Assembly: GCA_003550325.1 (NCBI GenBank)
Contig: QKWP01000593.1
Coordinates: 100,850 to 164,849, forward strand
Length of the DNA stretch: 64,000 nt
Origin: Gigaspora rosea
Taxonomy: Eukaryota > Glomeromycota > Glomeromycetes > Diversisporales > Gigasporaceae
Reading direction: 5' to 3'
Every line of letters starts with the position of its first letter. Within the stretch, counting starts at the first letter, position 1. The translations under genes and the position numbers were made by a program. This document shows positions 35,443 through 46,845 of this stretch, piece after piece. The notes under the pieces were generated by a model that worked only from the letters and a program-made list of their open reading frames with translations, was not told the origin of the DNA and did not search any database.

Positions 35443-35520
35443 GTTAGAATGGTCTCACTGAGACAAACATATTGGATATTGAATCATCCAAAACAGACCA
35501 GTAGATCAAAAGTTATCTAA

Positions 35521-36580
35521 TTTTTAATATATATATATATTATTAAATTTTAACCAATCAAATGCTTAGAAAAATTATCAGGTGGGGGTAGGGGGGTCAG
35601 CTACTTAGCAAAACCCTAATCAGGTGATTTCTGGCACTTCCCTTAGGCCACTCTAATTTAAATCTATATTTAATATAATCCCCTTTCAATTAAGCAAATT
35701 ATGGAAAGAGTTAAACAATATATATATATATAATACTTAGATTAGCATAGCAGAAGTTCGTTTTGATTGGTTGTTAAGATACCCCAGAAAAAATGTCGAT
35801 CATACCCCGGATAGAGTACCGAACAAAAATTTTATAACTCTCGAACTTTTAAAAAATTTGTCAATACACTCTAAAGACATATTATAAATTTACAATATAC
35901 TAATTCAGTTTTGTATTAACAACTTTAATTTGAATTTTACAAGGGTTTTGTTATTTTTTCACAATAAATACATATTAATGTCTACTAAATAATGCGTAGT
36001 GACCATTCCTAACACTACTATTACTATTACTTATTGTGTTATAAACGTTATATTCACAAACTATACTTGTACTAAATAAATTATAATCAAAAATATTAAA
36101 ATACGGTTTAGAATAATAGTTTAAAATTATACTTTTCATAAAAAAACACAAACAAACTAGTTGAAGCAGAGTCTTTCAATTTCAACTCACCAGTTGTTTA
36201 GACCACCGAACTACAGTACCTTCTGACCTTTCAAAACATTCATCTCTCATCTAGTTTTTGGAACTACTGTATCTTATTGCATCTCAGGTTAAAAAAACAA
36301 TAAGTTTGAAGGTAAACTACCAACAACTAAAGTTGGTCGTTACATTTTGTATTACAAAAAAAAAGTTTCATATGACATGATGATTTTTACTATTAAAAGT
36401 ACTTTAAAAATTACAATTGACTATATAAAAAAAAGATCGTTGCCAATCATATTTATCCTAATAACAGCCAATCAAAACAAACTTCCGCTATGCTATTTAG
36501 ATTCAAATTTCACTTTTATTTACTAAAATAAACACATACAGAAAGATCATCAAAATTAGAGTAGCTGCGTGATGCAGTCA
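35521..36580. other. AT-rich spacer, no gene seen
   Basis: Contains short C- and G-rich fragments resembling 35280-35400 (aggtgggggtaggggggtc near 35580) but no coding frame. Confidence 0.4.
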
Positions 36581-36589
36581 TGCCAAATC

Positions 36590-37960
36590 TAGAGAATTAA
36601 TTAGTAAAATTTTATGAATCATAAATAAAAATAACTCTGCTGATTTGATGTATTTTAGGTACTATACAAGTTTACTTAGTGCATTAAGCTAGAATTAATC
36701 AGTAAAAGTTTGTGAATTATAAAATTTTATAAGATTTTATTAATAAAATTATAAAATTTTATGATTCTCAAAATTTTACTAATTAATTCTAACTCATGCA
36801 CTAAATAAACTTATTTAGAACCTAAAAATATATTGAATTGACAGAATTGTTTTTATTTTACTTAAAATCTGGAGACAAAAATACTTAATTTTGACTTTTT
36901 TTGATCAAAAATTCAAAATTATACATCTATTTTCCAAATTTCAAGTAAAATAAAAATAATTCTACCAATTTGATATATTTTTAGGTGCTATACAAGTTTA
37001 CTTAGTGTATTAAGTTAGAATTAATCAGTAAAATTTTGTGAATCATAAGATTTTATAGAATTTGATTAATAAAATTCTATAAAATTTTATAATTCACAAA
37101 GTTTTACTAATTATCTAACTCTATGCACTAAATAAACTTATTTAGAATTTAAAAATACATAAATCAGCAGAATTGTTTTTATTTTACTTGAAAAAATACT
37201 TAAATTTAACTTTTTTGATCAAAAATCTAAAATAACATCTGGGGTGTCCCCAATTAAAACAGCCCATATTTACATATATTTTATTTTGAGATAATTGAGT
37301 TTAATCACTTGTTTTGATTTATGGACTGATCCGGGATTAATCAAATTTCACGATGTTGATTGGTTAAAGATGGCAGGTAACTATCAGATAATCTCGTGAC
37401 GTATTGGCTCTACGCAGCCTCATGTAATTTTTCTTTTTATATTATCTTGATTTTTTATTATGACTATCGACTTTCATTTATAATTAAAAAAAGTCAATCA
37501 TGTCAAAATTTAAATGAATCTAACGAAAACTCATTTTTCAAAAAAATGTAAATATGGGCTGTTTTAATTGGGGACACTCTATCTATTCTCCAAATTTTAA
37601 ATAAAATAAAATAACTTTGCTAATTTGATGCATTTTTAGGTGCTAAATATGTTTATTTAGTGCATAAAGTTAGAATTAATTGATAAAAATTTGTATATTT
37701 TAAGATTTTATAAAATTTTATTAATAAAATTTTATAAAATCTTATGATTCATAAAATTTTACTAATTAATTCTAAATTCATGTACTAAGTAAACTTATTA
37801 GCACCAAAATAAGATATATAAGTATATTTAGACTCAACCAGTTTGCATAAAATTTAGAGCCTAAGTCTGGTTTGATACTGGACTGGACCTGAACTGGACC
37901 TATTTTAATCCTGGCCAGACCTGAACCAGATCTAATCATATGTTGTTTAATCTCTCCTCT
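36590..37960. repeat. Diverged continuation of the palindrome units
   Basis: Units with acaagtttacttagtgcatt, agaattaatcagtaaaa and aaaacaattctg-type sequence, more decayed than at 33241-34400, interrupted by a family C MITE at 37241-37580. The block closes with gtctggtttgatactggactgg near 37865. Confidence 0.6.
37241..37580. mobile_element. MITE, family C (340 bp)
   Basis: Ends ggggtgtccccaattaaaac and a complement finishing ggggacactct; atct repeats on both flanks. The interior is the reverse of the family B interior (12248-12589), including catgtaatttttc and gactgatccgggatt, but the terminal 20 bp differ. It sits in a repeat unit whose uninterrupted version can be read at about 36914-36940. 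Confidence 0.7.
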
Positions 37961-37989
37961 AAAAATTTTGAATTTGTTATGTTAAACAA

Positions 37990-38330
37990 AGAATTAAATT
38001 GGAGTGGCCTTAGGTGCTGTATTGTCCCAAGTTAGTAAGGACAACAAAAAGTATACTGTATTGTATGCAAGTAGAAGCCTGACCAAAACAAAAATAAATT
38101 ATTATACTATAGAGCTTAAGTACTTAATAGTAGTATGAGCTATAGAGCACTACTATTAATACCATTACTTCTATCTTAATAACCAACTATGCTACTCTTA
38201 AATAGTTGCATACTACTAAACTAAAAGGCCATTATCCAAGGTAAATTAGTAGACTTGAATCTTATAATTTTGATATTATCTACCAAGCTAGAAAGAAGCA
38301 TAATAAATTTTTTGTATGCAATTTGACAAT
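37990..38330 (+). pseudogene. Ty3/Gypsy RNase H fragment
   Basis: A plus-strand frame reads ALGAVLSQVSKDNKKYTVLY then ASRSLTKTKINYYTIELKYL then IVV, TGA, AIEHYY. This is the RNase H block of Ty3/Gypsy polymerase, where the usual sequence at the stop is VVWAI. TGA is at 38136-38138, and further stops (TAA) follow. The upstream reverse transcriptase was not found. Confidence 0.7.
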
Positions 38331-39500
38331 AAAAAGAAGTAAAATATTAGAAATAGAAATCAAAACTAACAATAATAAACTACTGCAACAAGATAAGAAA
38401 AACAACATACTAGAAACCAAATAATTATGTATAATCTGATAAGTACAAAAAGACAACAAAATTTATATACCAAGGGGAAGCACTACAACATAAACATACT
38501 ATTTATTTTTATAAAATACTCTATACTATACAAATATATAGCTTAAGAACAACTGGATCTCAAGAAAGCAGTGTTTTTTTATAGAATTCTATGATTTTAC
38601 TCTTATCACAAATTGACCTAGATTGCTTGATTTTTGTATGTAGATAATAGAAGAAGTTTCAATCAAGCTAGAAAAAGAAAGAAAAGAATATTAGTAAATA
38701 GATAAATACAAAAATTTTTTTTATAAAACTGATATAGAGCTCAATATGATAGATTTTAAGAAATATCCTTAAAAGAATATATAAAAAATAGAAAATTAGA
38801 AGAAAAATTAGATTTAAAAAAAAAACAAAGGATAGAAAAGCAGTTCTTTAAAGTAGAAAAGAGGAGGCTATATAAAATAAATTGTAAAAAAATTCTAAAT
38901 AAATCTAAATCAGAGTTATACAAGCACATAAAATTCAATCTATTATATATATATTTTATGATTACCCAATAGAAGAATATTTAGAGAGTGATGCAATGTT
39001 CAGAAAAATAGAGTGTTATACTACTGGCTACAATATATATATGAATACAAGAATACATATGGTCATAATATAATAGCCTACCATATTATTATAGACTCTT
39101 TTTGGACAGCTATCGCTCAAAACCAGATAAGTAAATGCAGCATGAACTTCAGGTCATGTAACTGCTAATTTAATGGTACAACATACTAAAATTTGGACAA
39201 TTTCATTAGATTGCACCAAAGTTATACTAATGTTAGTACAAAGTACTATTTTTGGGTTTATATGAAAATTGATTTTTAGAATTTTTTGAATTTTTTTTTA
39301 TAATTTTTTGCTCAAATTGGTTCAAATTTCGCTCAAATGTAGTATGATACCTAGGTTACATTATGCAGTATAAAAAAAGTATATTTGTATGACCAATCAG
39401 CATAAAAAAAAAACAAATGTGTATCTTAATTTTTTTTCTCAAAAAATAGGTGTAAAAAAAATTTAACAGAAAGTTAGTGAGAAGCCATAATTTATAGACA
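38331..39500. other. Degenerate interior of the retroelement relic
   Basis: AT-rich; no convincing protein segments between the RNase H piece and the Tc1 relic. An antisense open frame at 38756-38938 is lysine/phenylalanine low complexity and not supported. Confidence 0.35.
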
Positions 39501-40610
39501 CCAAGAGGTAATTTGCTTTATAAAATTGCATCTGTGGCTGGTTGTAGTAAAGGTTCTGTGGGGAATATCAGAAAGTAGTATAGTAAGTTAGACACAGAAA
39601 TTCAAAAAAAAGAACTGGTTGACCAAAAACTCTAATACCTTTGGATCTTAAAAACCTTAATTCGTAATCCGTGAGTAAGGGAAAGGATTTGATTAGTGAT
39701 CAGCGGGGTGCATATTATAATCAAAACAATTAATACCCATAATCTGGAGCCATTTTTTAATTTTCTCGATTTCTGCAAAGCTAACATCATTTGTGTTTCT
39801 ATAAAAATTATAAAGGCGATTTTTTCTTCCTAAAAGTGGTGAATTTATCAAAATTGACCCAATGGGCCGTGAGATATTATCATTTTATCTTCACGATCAT
39901 ATGAAATTTCTTTACAGATCTGCAAAGAAATTTCATATGATCATGAAGATAAAATGATAATATTTCACGGCCCATTGGGTCAATTTTGATGAATTCACCA
40001 CTTTTAGGAAGAGAAAAATCGCCTTTATAATTTTCATAGAAACACAAAAGATGTTAGCTTTGCAGAAATCGAGAAAATTAAAAAATGGCTCCAGATTATG
40101 GGTATTAATTGTTTTGATTATAATATGCACCCCACCGATCACTAATCAAATCCTTTCCCTTACTCATGGATTACGAATTAAAGACTTAGTTACAGATGGC
40201 AACTACTGTCTTAGCCTTACACAAATATCCAACCTATACTATTGTCAAAGCAAAAAAACAATTTCTGAGAGTACTATGCACTGTGCTTTGCATAGTTTGG
40301 GCTTGTCCTCATATGTTACTCCAAAGCCTCTTATCATGGCTGAGAATATAGAAAAAAGGTATAAATGGGCGCTTGAACATTAGAAGTAGTGTGTTGTGGT
40401 CAGACAAGACCTATTTACATCTTTTTTTGTATTCTCCTAGTACAAACCAAATAAAAAATGGAAAATCAATTGTGTTAGTAATCTTGTAGAGCTGGATGCT
40501 TTTGTTAAAAAATTGTGGTATAAAACATCTCCGCAAATTGGTTGCTAGCATTTCCAATCAGGTTGATGCTTGTATAGAAACTGAGAGCTTGTTTTTTTAT
40601 ATAAAAATTA
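39500..40610 (+). pseudogene. Tc1/mariner transposase relic, split by a palindrome
   Basis: The left part (39530-39657) reads VAGCSKGSVGNI and later PKTLIPLDLKNLN, like the Tc1 helix-turn-helix and linker. The right part (40182-40600) reads KDLVTDGNYCLSLTQISN, then TISESTMHCALHSLGLSS, KPLIMAENIEKRYKWALEH, TAG codons, and in another frame VLWSDKTYLHLF, the Tc1 WSDE-type catalytic block. Both halves belong to one transposase separated by the foldback element at 39658-40181. No inverted ends were identified. Confidence 0.65.
39658..40181. repeat. 524-bp palindrome inserted in the Tc1 relic
   Basis: Arms start ttaattcgtaatcc and end ggattacgaattaa, and meet near 39920 at aaatttctttacagatctgc. 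Almost complete pairing, with landmarks tgggtattaattgttttgat and cccattgggtcaattttgat. Open frames 39933-40142 and the 5' part of 40051-40383 are arm sequence. Confidence 0.8.
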
Positions 40611-40739
40611 AAAAAAAAAGAAAATATAAAATTTTTACTTTCATACAAATAAAAAATCAAAATTTTAAAATTTTTTGCATAACTTCTGCATATTGTAATA
40701 AAATTGCGTAAAATTAGTATATTGTATCATTATATCAGC

Positions 40740-41715
40740 CAGTCATGCAATATAAATTTTGTGCTATATTTACTTATCTGATTTGAGTGATGGCCACCCA
40801 AAAAGTGTTCATAATAATATGGTAGGCCACTATATATGTCAATGAAGGGGGCAATCAAAGGCCTAAAAAACCCTTACAACCAATACTAGTAGGGCACTAT
40901 AGATATTATTAGACTTTTACCAATGACTAATTGAAATAACAAGCATATAGTAGCCACCAATTATATGACCAAGTGGCCAGAAGTCTAATCTATACCAGAA
41001 GCCACTACAGAACAAGTATCTTGTTTTGTAGAAGAAGATTTTATATGCAGGTATGGGTGCCCAAATAATATTAAGTAACAGAAGGTTCTATTTTAAAAAT
41101 TATTGGTTAAATAATCTACTGAACAAATATAGTATAAAGCTGTGTTCTTATACTCTACCACTCACAAACTAATAGCCTGGTGGAAAGGTTCAATCATACC
41201 TTATGTGAATCATTGGCTAAGTTGGTCAACCAAAGTAACAACTGGGATAACATGATTGTATATGTATTGTTTTTATACCAAACTATGAAACAATCAACCA
41301 CTAAGATAGAGCCATTTTATCTAATATATGGAAGAATGGTACAATTTCCTAATATAGATAATGAATTAATAGAAGAAGGAATGTTCAATTGTCTATTTTT
41401 CATATTAGAAGAGTTACCCAAAAAAGAGAATTAGCTAAGACCCGCATAGCATATGCTCAAGGGAAACAAAAAAGAAATTATAATAGAAAGATAAAGAATA
41501 ATACAACTATATGCATTGGAGATCTTGTATTACTAGTGGTAGTGGCTCCTAAAAATAAACTAAACCCAAAATATACAGGTCCATACTACATGCATGCTAT
41601 TCCATTCCCAGGTGTATTTAAACTAAGGACCATATCGGGCAAATTGCTAGCCATATCTATAAATTGGGCATTAATTAATCTCTATTATGAACGGATAATG
41701 GAAAACATTACATGA
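40740..41715 (+). pseudogene. Ty3/Gypsy integrase relic
   Basis: Decayed core at 40870-41170 still shows TKWPEV- and PEATTEQV-like pieces and a YGCP block. Then two open frames: 41180-41434 with ERFNHTLCESLAKLVNQS and QSTTKIEPFYLIYGR, and 41389-41715 with KTRIAYAQGKQKRNYNRK, GDLVLL and NPKYTGPYYMH. These are the integrase C-terminal half and GPY/F-type module of Ty3/Gypsy elements. One frameshift separates the two frames near 41430. Confidence 0.75.
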
Positions 41716-41806
41716 TCAGCATTTTCATAATATATGATCACAGTGGTGTCACTTCTGTCGCCTATGTCAACCTACTGAAAATACGTAATACTTCAGATAA
41801 AGCATA

Positions 41807-42118
41807 ATGTCCGCTGCCTACTTAAAGTTGATAAACAAATTAAGAGCAGTTGATCCTCAAAATGTAGAAGTTCCCCTCATTCCATATGATAACACTATAC
41901 CCATTGAAGCCCAAGCAGATATTATGTATTCGCAACTGCTTCAAGCAACTCAACTATGAAATCCATGAGACACTTTAGTCTATGCATTCTACTTAGATCA
42001 AGTAGTAGAAGCATTTACTACTTCCCTTGCCCGATGAACTATGTTAAGAAGTCGCCTACCCAATATTATCCTCTGGCGGCAACCCGTACCTACTATATTT
42101 TTAGAAAATAGAGTGTAA
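41807..42118 (+). pseudogene. Third frame of the Ty3/Gypsy element, TGA-interrupted
   Basis: A 103-codon frame starts MSAAYLKLINKLRAVDPQNV, has only TGA stops (41957, 41966, 42035) before TAA at 42116. Reading on, it contains DTLVYAFYLDQVVEAFTTSL. It follows the integrase by 90 bp and precedes the purine-rich tract, so it belongs to the element's 3' end. Its function is unknown; a short extra frame after integrase is seen in some Ty3/Gypsy lineages. Confidence 0.5.
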
Positions 42119-42187
42119 AACAAATAATGAGAACTAGGTTGATAAGTTTGAGAAGTATCACCGACTTAACCAGCAGTGAATTTCAAT

Positions 42188-42640
42188 AAGCAGGGGAGAA
42201 TTGTAATCAGATCACGTGTTCACGTGACTAAATAGGTCACGGGTCTGTCGCTGTGACTTTGATATCAAATTAGCACTAGGTAGTTAGAAGAAGGAATGAT
42301 GTTCTGATCAATACTTATAGATTAGTATCTATCAATTATAATAGAAAATAGATAAAGTAATCAATCAGTATTTATAGTAACGAATATAACATGTATAAAG
42401 TACTAGTAAAATTTATGTATATAACGTTTTTAGCTCCAATTCAAAGGCATCTTTGCCTTATCAAATTTATTAAATAAAATAAAATATATACATTGTTGCA
42501 TAAATATACAAAAGTCCTCTTTCGAGTATAACCTAAATCACCTTACTACTCTCTCTTTATATATACACTGTCCAACTATTATACACCATATCGTAACCGT
42601 ATTTTATTACGCCCACGTGACTCCTGTAATCTTCGAGTCT
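42188..42640 (+). repeat. Candidate polypurine tract and 3' LTR
   Basis: aagcaggggagaa (42188-42200) is a good polypurine tract directly followed by ttgtaatcagatcacgtg. The following 440 bp are non-coding and end near cacgtgactcctgtaatc. No second LTR copy was found in the window, so the LTR call and its right border are tentative. Confidence 0.4.
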
Positions 42641-43930
42641 TATCAAAATTTGTCCATCTGTCCACCACGTAACCAATAACAACAATAATTAACTTTTTTT
42701 TAATTCGCTCCGGACTTACAATAGCTCCTGTTTTCCTAGTATAGAAGTATTTTTATAAATTTATTAATGACTATATAGAATTTGTGATTATAGAGGAGTA
42801 TGACTATATTTGATAAAATAGCTACTTACAATTAATTTCTTATATATTATTTTTGTTGCAACAAAAATATTAAATTTCTTTGCTTGCTTGCTAAAAATTA
42901 TTTAATTGATATTAGAAATAAAATTATAACTTTTTTCAAGTAAACAACTAATATTAAAATTTTATTCTACAATATTTACTTATACTATTAGATTACAATT
43001 CTTCAAAGTTTAGATATTTACTACTACAAGGTCTTGTAAATTGAATTTACATACTTCTAGATGATTATTTGATTTATTAAGTTAGTTCTGTAGCAGTAAT
43101 GCACTAGAACTTTGAGTTTACTCTAGGTAATTGCATAAATACCTCCAAATAATAGCTTAAAATTTTATATTGTATGTATGATTTTTTTAAAAAAATACAG
43201 TACTATACACCTTTTATTTATAAATCTTATAAAGTATATTACAGTATTAATAAGAAGTGTACAGTACTGTATGAATAATTAAATAAAAAGTACAGTATGA
43301 ATTTTTCTAGTATTTTTTAAAAAAGTTATAGATTATTTTAATGGTTAGATAATGATTTTAAAAGACAATATGAATTCAAAGAAGACCAAAGATAAAAGAA
43401 TTTCAAGTTCATTCTTTAATTCTTTGTACTAGATAATCTTATTTTTATACTGCATTTTCTGATAATTGAGCTAAAAGAAATAATAATGGTTATTTGTTAT
43501 AAAAACCTAATATTAGTCTTTGGAACGATTCTTGAGTAAATAATGAATTATAAAACTATTATAATAATCATTTAGAATTTTAGTTATTCTAATTATATAG
43601 TACATTAATATAATTGCTACGTATTCAGATAGATATCTATATTGTGGAATAGTCGCTTTCAAGGTCAAAAATGCAATTTAGAATTTCTAATTTGTGCAGA
43701 TGTACCGGTACTAGGAATTTAAAAACTTAATAATTCTGTTCAAATAATTAAATCAATTCAAGTTTTTACAATAAAATCCTTGAATTTATTACCTCTCATG
43801 ATACATTCGATAATCTTAAAAAGTTTTTTTTAGAGACCTTTGTTAAAAATTATAAATATTTTTATGACAAGATACTCATTTTATTATCCACCACGAAGAA
43901 TTAAAAAACATTGAAAGTTGTTTTAGGGGC
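42641..43930. other. Gene-free AT-rich stretch
   Basis: No gene, element end or repeat of note. acagtac/gtactgt motifs recur at 43195-43310. Confidence 0.4.
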
Positions 43931-43939
43931 AATTTGTGA

Positions 43940-44270
43940 AAATTCTAACCTCTGTTCATTAGAAAAAGATACGCTCTTAAATGTGATGACCTCAACAAAA
44001 AAGAAACTGAAATCTGGAAACGAATAATTAAATGGGGAATTGCTCAACACCTGACGCTTCGACGTATTCGACGTGATGTGACAAAATTTAGACATGAAGT
44101 TAAGACATTACAAAAAGATATTATATGAATTAACTCAAATAGTTAGATTTCATCAAATAAATCGGGAAGAGTTCATTAGTGGAGTATAGCCATTAAGGCA
44201 TCTCCTTCTGATAACTTAATTGAGTATATATTAAGTTGCTATTTAATTTATGGCCTTAAGTTCGATATCT
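43940..44270 (+). pseudogene. BACK-domain fragment of a BTB protein
   Basis: One frame reads ALKCDDLNKKETEIWKRIIK then WGIAQHLTL (about 43971-44057); a shifted frame continues KILYELTQIVRFHQINREEF (44120-44180), and another shows NLIEYILSCYL (44214-44250). The order DDL..E.EIW..LIKWG.AQ, then IRF..I..EEF, then L...L fits the BACK region of the BTB-Kelch/TLD proteins abundant in Glomeromycotina. Frameshifts make it non-functional. Downstream to 44640 a last open frame (44405-44617) has no clear family. Confidence 0.45.
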
Positions 44271-45014
44271 GTTAGTTAGGAAGCCCGTCCAAGTCCATTT
44301 CAAGAACCATATGATATTTGAATAGATATAGTAAGAGCGTTTTCAATTTATACTAAAATGTGGAAATTTATGTGCATACTTAAGCATATACACTGAATTG
44401 CATTATGCCAATTATACTTTTCTATCATATAATTTTTTACTTGAGTTTAAGTCTGATACTAACTCGATTTCTGAAACATTCGCACCTTCCATTCCTGGTT
44501 TTCGTGACAGAATGTTTGGATAGGTTTGTTCTCAGGAACCAGAAAAATATTTGGAATCCCGCTAGTACTGCCTTACATTTGGCAATGACCCCGATCATAC
44601 TAAATTTTCGGAATTAGGTCGTGTAACATTAGGAGGAGATAGTATAATTTAAAGTGTTTACGATATCACTCGAAACATGTATAAAACCCTTCGAATTTGG
44701 CTATAATAAAGTTCTTTAGTCGACCTTATTCTTTAAATATATGATATCTCAGTAATGTTTAAATTTTATATTTAAATTTTTTTTATTCATTCATACGTAT
44801 TTTCTTACCTATCCGTTTAATACAATCCATTTTCATAAATTAATTAAACCACTTTCTATTTAAATAAGCATCCTTTATATTATCGCTTGAGTTCTTTACA
44901 TAGACATATATACACATACACTTTGGCTCGCATTATTTCTAATTTCTAATCATCCCTCCTTTTATCGTGATCATTGTAGCTCGCTCTTCTGAACTAAATA
45001 GTAATTGTTTCAAA

Positions 45015-45824
45015 ATGTCAAATTACAATAATTTTTTTGTAAATCAGGAAGAAAAAATCGGCAGTTCATTAGATATTACTCAAGCTGTTAACAATTGTAT
45101 CTAGAAGATAATAAGTTTCAAGATTTATCACAGGAATCTACTAATGAAATTGTTAAAGAAATGTGTAATATATATAATGAAAAAAGATTTGAATACAGAG
45201 ATCCTAAGATAATTCTTGACGTATTAGAACAATTTTTAATAAAAAAGAAGCAAAATCCAGTTAATATTATCAATTTTTGTTTAAATGATTTAATCAATCC
45301 TATGGTTCAAATTATTCTTGCAGGCTGTTATCGTTTTGGTAAATGGGTTGAAAAAGATGAACATAAGGCATTCAATTATTATAAAAAATCTGCAGGAATG
45401 GGATGCGCTCAAGGATTTTTTGAAATTGGATTCTGTTATTGTTATGGAATTGGAGTTGAAAAAGACAAACATAAGGCATTTATTTATGGTCAACAATCGG
45501 CAGAGATGGGTGACGCTAATGGAGCAACTGGTGTTGCAGATTGTTATCTTCATGGAGTTATTGTTGAAAAGGATGAACATAAGGCATTCATTTATTATCA
45601 GAAATCTGCAGAAATGGGAGATGCTAGAGGGACATATAAAAATTGGAAATTGTTATCAGTATAGAATTGGAGTTGACAAGGATGAAAATGAAGCATTCAT
45701 TTATTATCGAAAATCAGCCAAGATGGGATACGCTGGTGGGATGTCAAGTGTGGCAGAATGTTATCGATGTGGAGTTGGTGTAATAAGAGATTTAGATATA
45801 TCCAAATATTGGTATCAAAGGTAA
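45015..45824 (+). pseudogene. Sel1-repeat protein, two frameshifts
   Basis: ATG at 45015 (MSNYNNFFVNQEEKIGSS) runs into TAG at 45102; the frame continues one phase over as YLEDNKFQDLSQESTNEIVK, similar to the intact gene at 49110-50123. Sel1 repeats of about 36 residues follow: GCYRFGKWVEKDEHKAFNYY, GFCYCYGIGVEKDKHKAF, ADCYLHGVIVEKDEHKAF. A second frameshift near 45635 precedes GNCYQYRIGVDKDENEAF and ECYRCGVGV. The frame ends at WYQR with gtaaat beside it, so a further exon may have existed. Sel1 repeats are helical scaffold units. The kinase relic at 46846 lies on the same strand 1 kb downstream, with two MITEs in between. Confidence 0.7.
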
Positions 45825-45867
45825 ATTTTTAAATTGTATTTAAATTTTAGCATATGTATTGTAAATC

Positions 45868-46015
45868 ATAAGATCAGGTGTAATTTAAGTCAAGAAAACG
45901 TATTAATTTAAGGTCTGAGTTAGAGTTAGGATAGGGCTTGGTCAAGAATATGACAAAAAACTTTTAAAAAAGTGAGTTAAAGGTCGAATTAAGAAAAATC
46001 ATTACATCTGATCTT
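45868..46015. mobile_element. MITE, family D, copy 1
   Basis: Ends ataagatcaggtgtaa and ttacatctgatctt. A gagttagagttaggatagg block lies inside. The same family is at 46194-46422, and one end recurs at about 62408-62425. Confidence 0.6.
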
Positions 46016-46193
46016 GGTATTCGATTGATACTCTCCAGCAGGGTTGGCAATGGAACTGCGAATGGAGCCAATAATGCACGCACGGATAAAGCAATTAACC
46101 TTTTACACAAGTATTCTAACAAAAACCTTTGGTGTGATATGCAACTCTGCAACTCTTACAAATATTTTCTATAGAATTATTAACCATCAGATC

Positions 46194-46422
46194 ATAAGAT
46201 CAGGTGTAACGTGAAATCGAAGAAAATATAAACGTATATAAAAAACGCTTATAACTCATAATTTTGCTTATGAAGCCTCTTTTGTGTTTAGCAAAAAACT
46301 CCTGCAAACTTTTGAGGTAGAGACTGTCTTTGCTAATTCTCTACCTTAACTTTAATGCTAACCCTTACCCTAAATTATTGTGTAATCAATTTGTTTTGAT
46401 CTTATGTTACATCTGATCTTAT
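46194..46422. mobile_element. MITE, family D, copy 2
   Basis: Ends ataagatcaggtgtaac and gttacatctgatcttat, a 17-bp inverted repeat with one mismatch. The interior carries aacgcttataactcat, gaagcctcttttgtgttt and telomere-like cccttaccct. Confidence 0.7.
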
Positions 46423-46845
46423 CGTTATAGGATGTGTTATAAAATTCTGTTTAGAATACCATAAAAAGTTGCATATTACACCGTGAGTTTGACATGAAAA
46501 TTTTTTTAGAAAACTGTTGGAAAGGTAATATCTAACAAAGGTTTCTAGCATACCGTAATAGATTTAGAAAAATATTTATAGTTCTACCTGTGATGGATAC
46601 TAGTTTTTCAGCTCATTCATATAATATCGAACTCCATTAGCCCTATGCCGGCCCTGTCACCAGGTTAACAAATTACAATGCTGCAATAACGTTCATTATC
46701 TATCGATATTATATATTTATACTTTAGATTACGGAATAAAAAAAAGGATTTCGCATTAGGTATTATTTATTATATTTAAGTTATTATAAACTATATCTGA
46801 TATTGTTATTGTTATTAATTTATTTATAATCTAACATTGATTAAA

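Noticed and set aside
44405-44617. TLD or P450 C-terminal piece
   Set aside because: A few residues (IWNPASTALHLAMTPIIL) look suggestive, but no diagnostic motif is complete.
45290-45580. Minus-strand open frame over the Sel1 relic
   Set aside because: Antisense shadow of Sel1 repeats.
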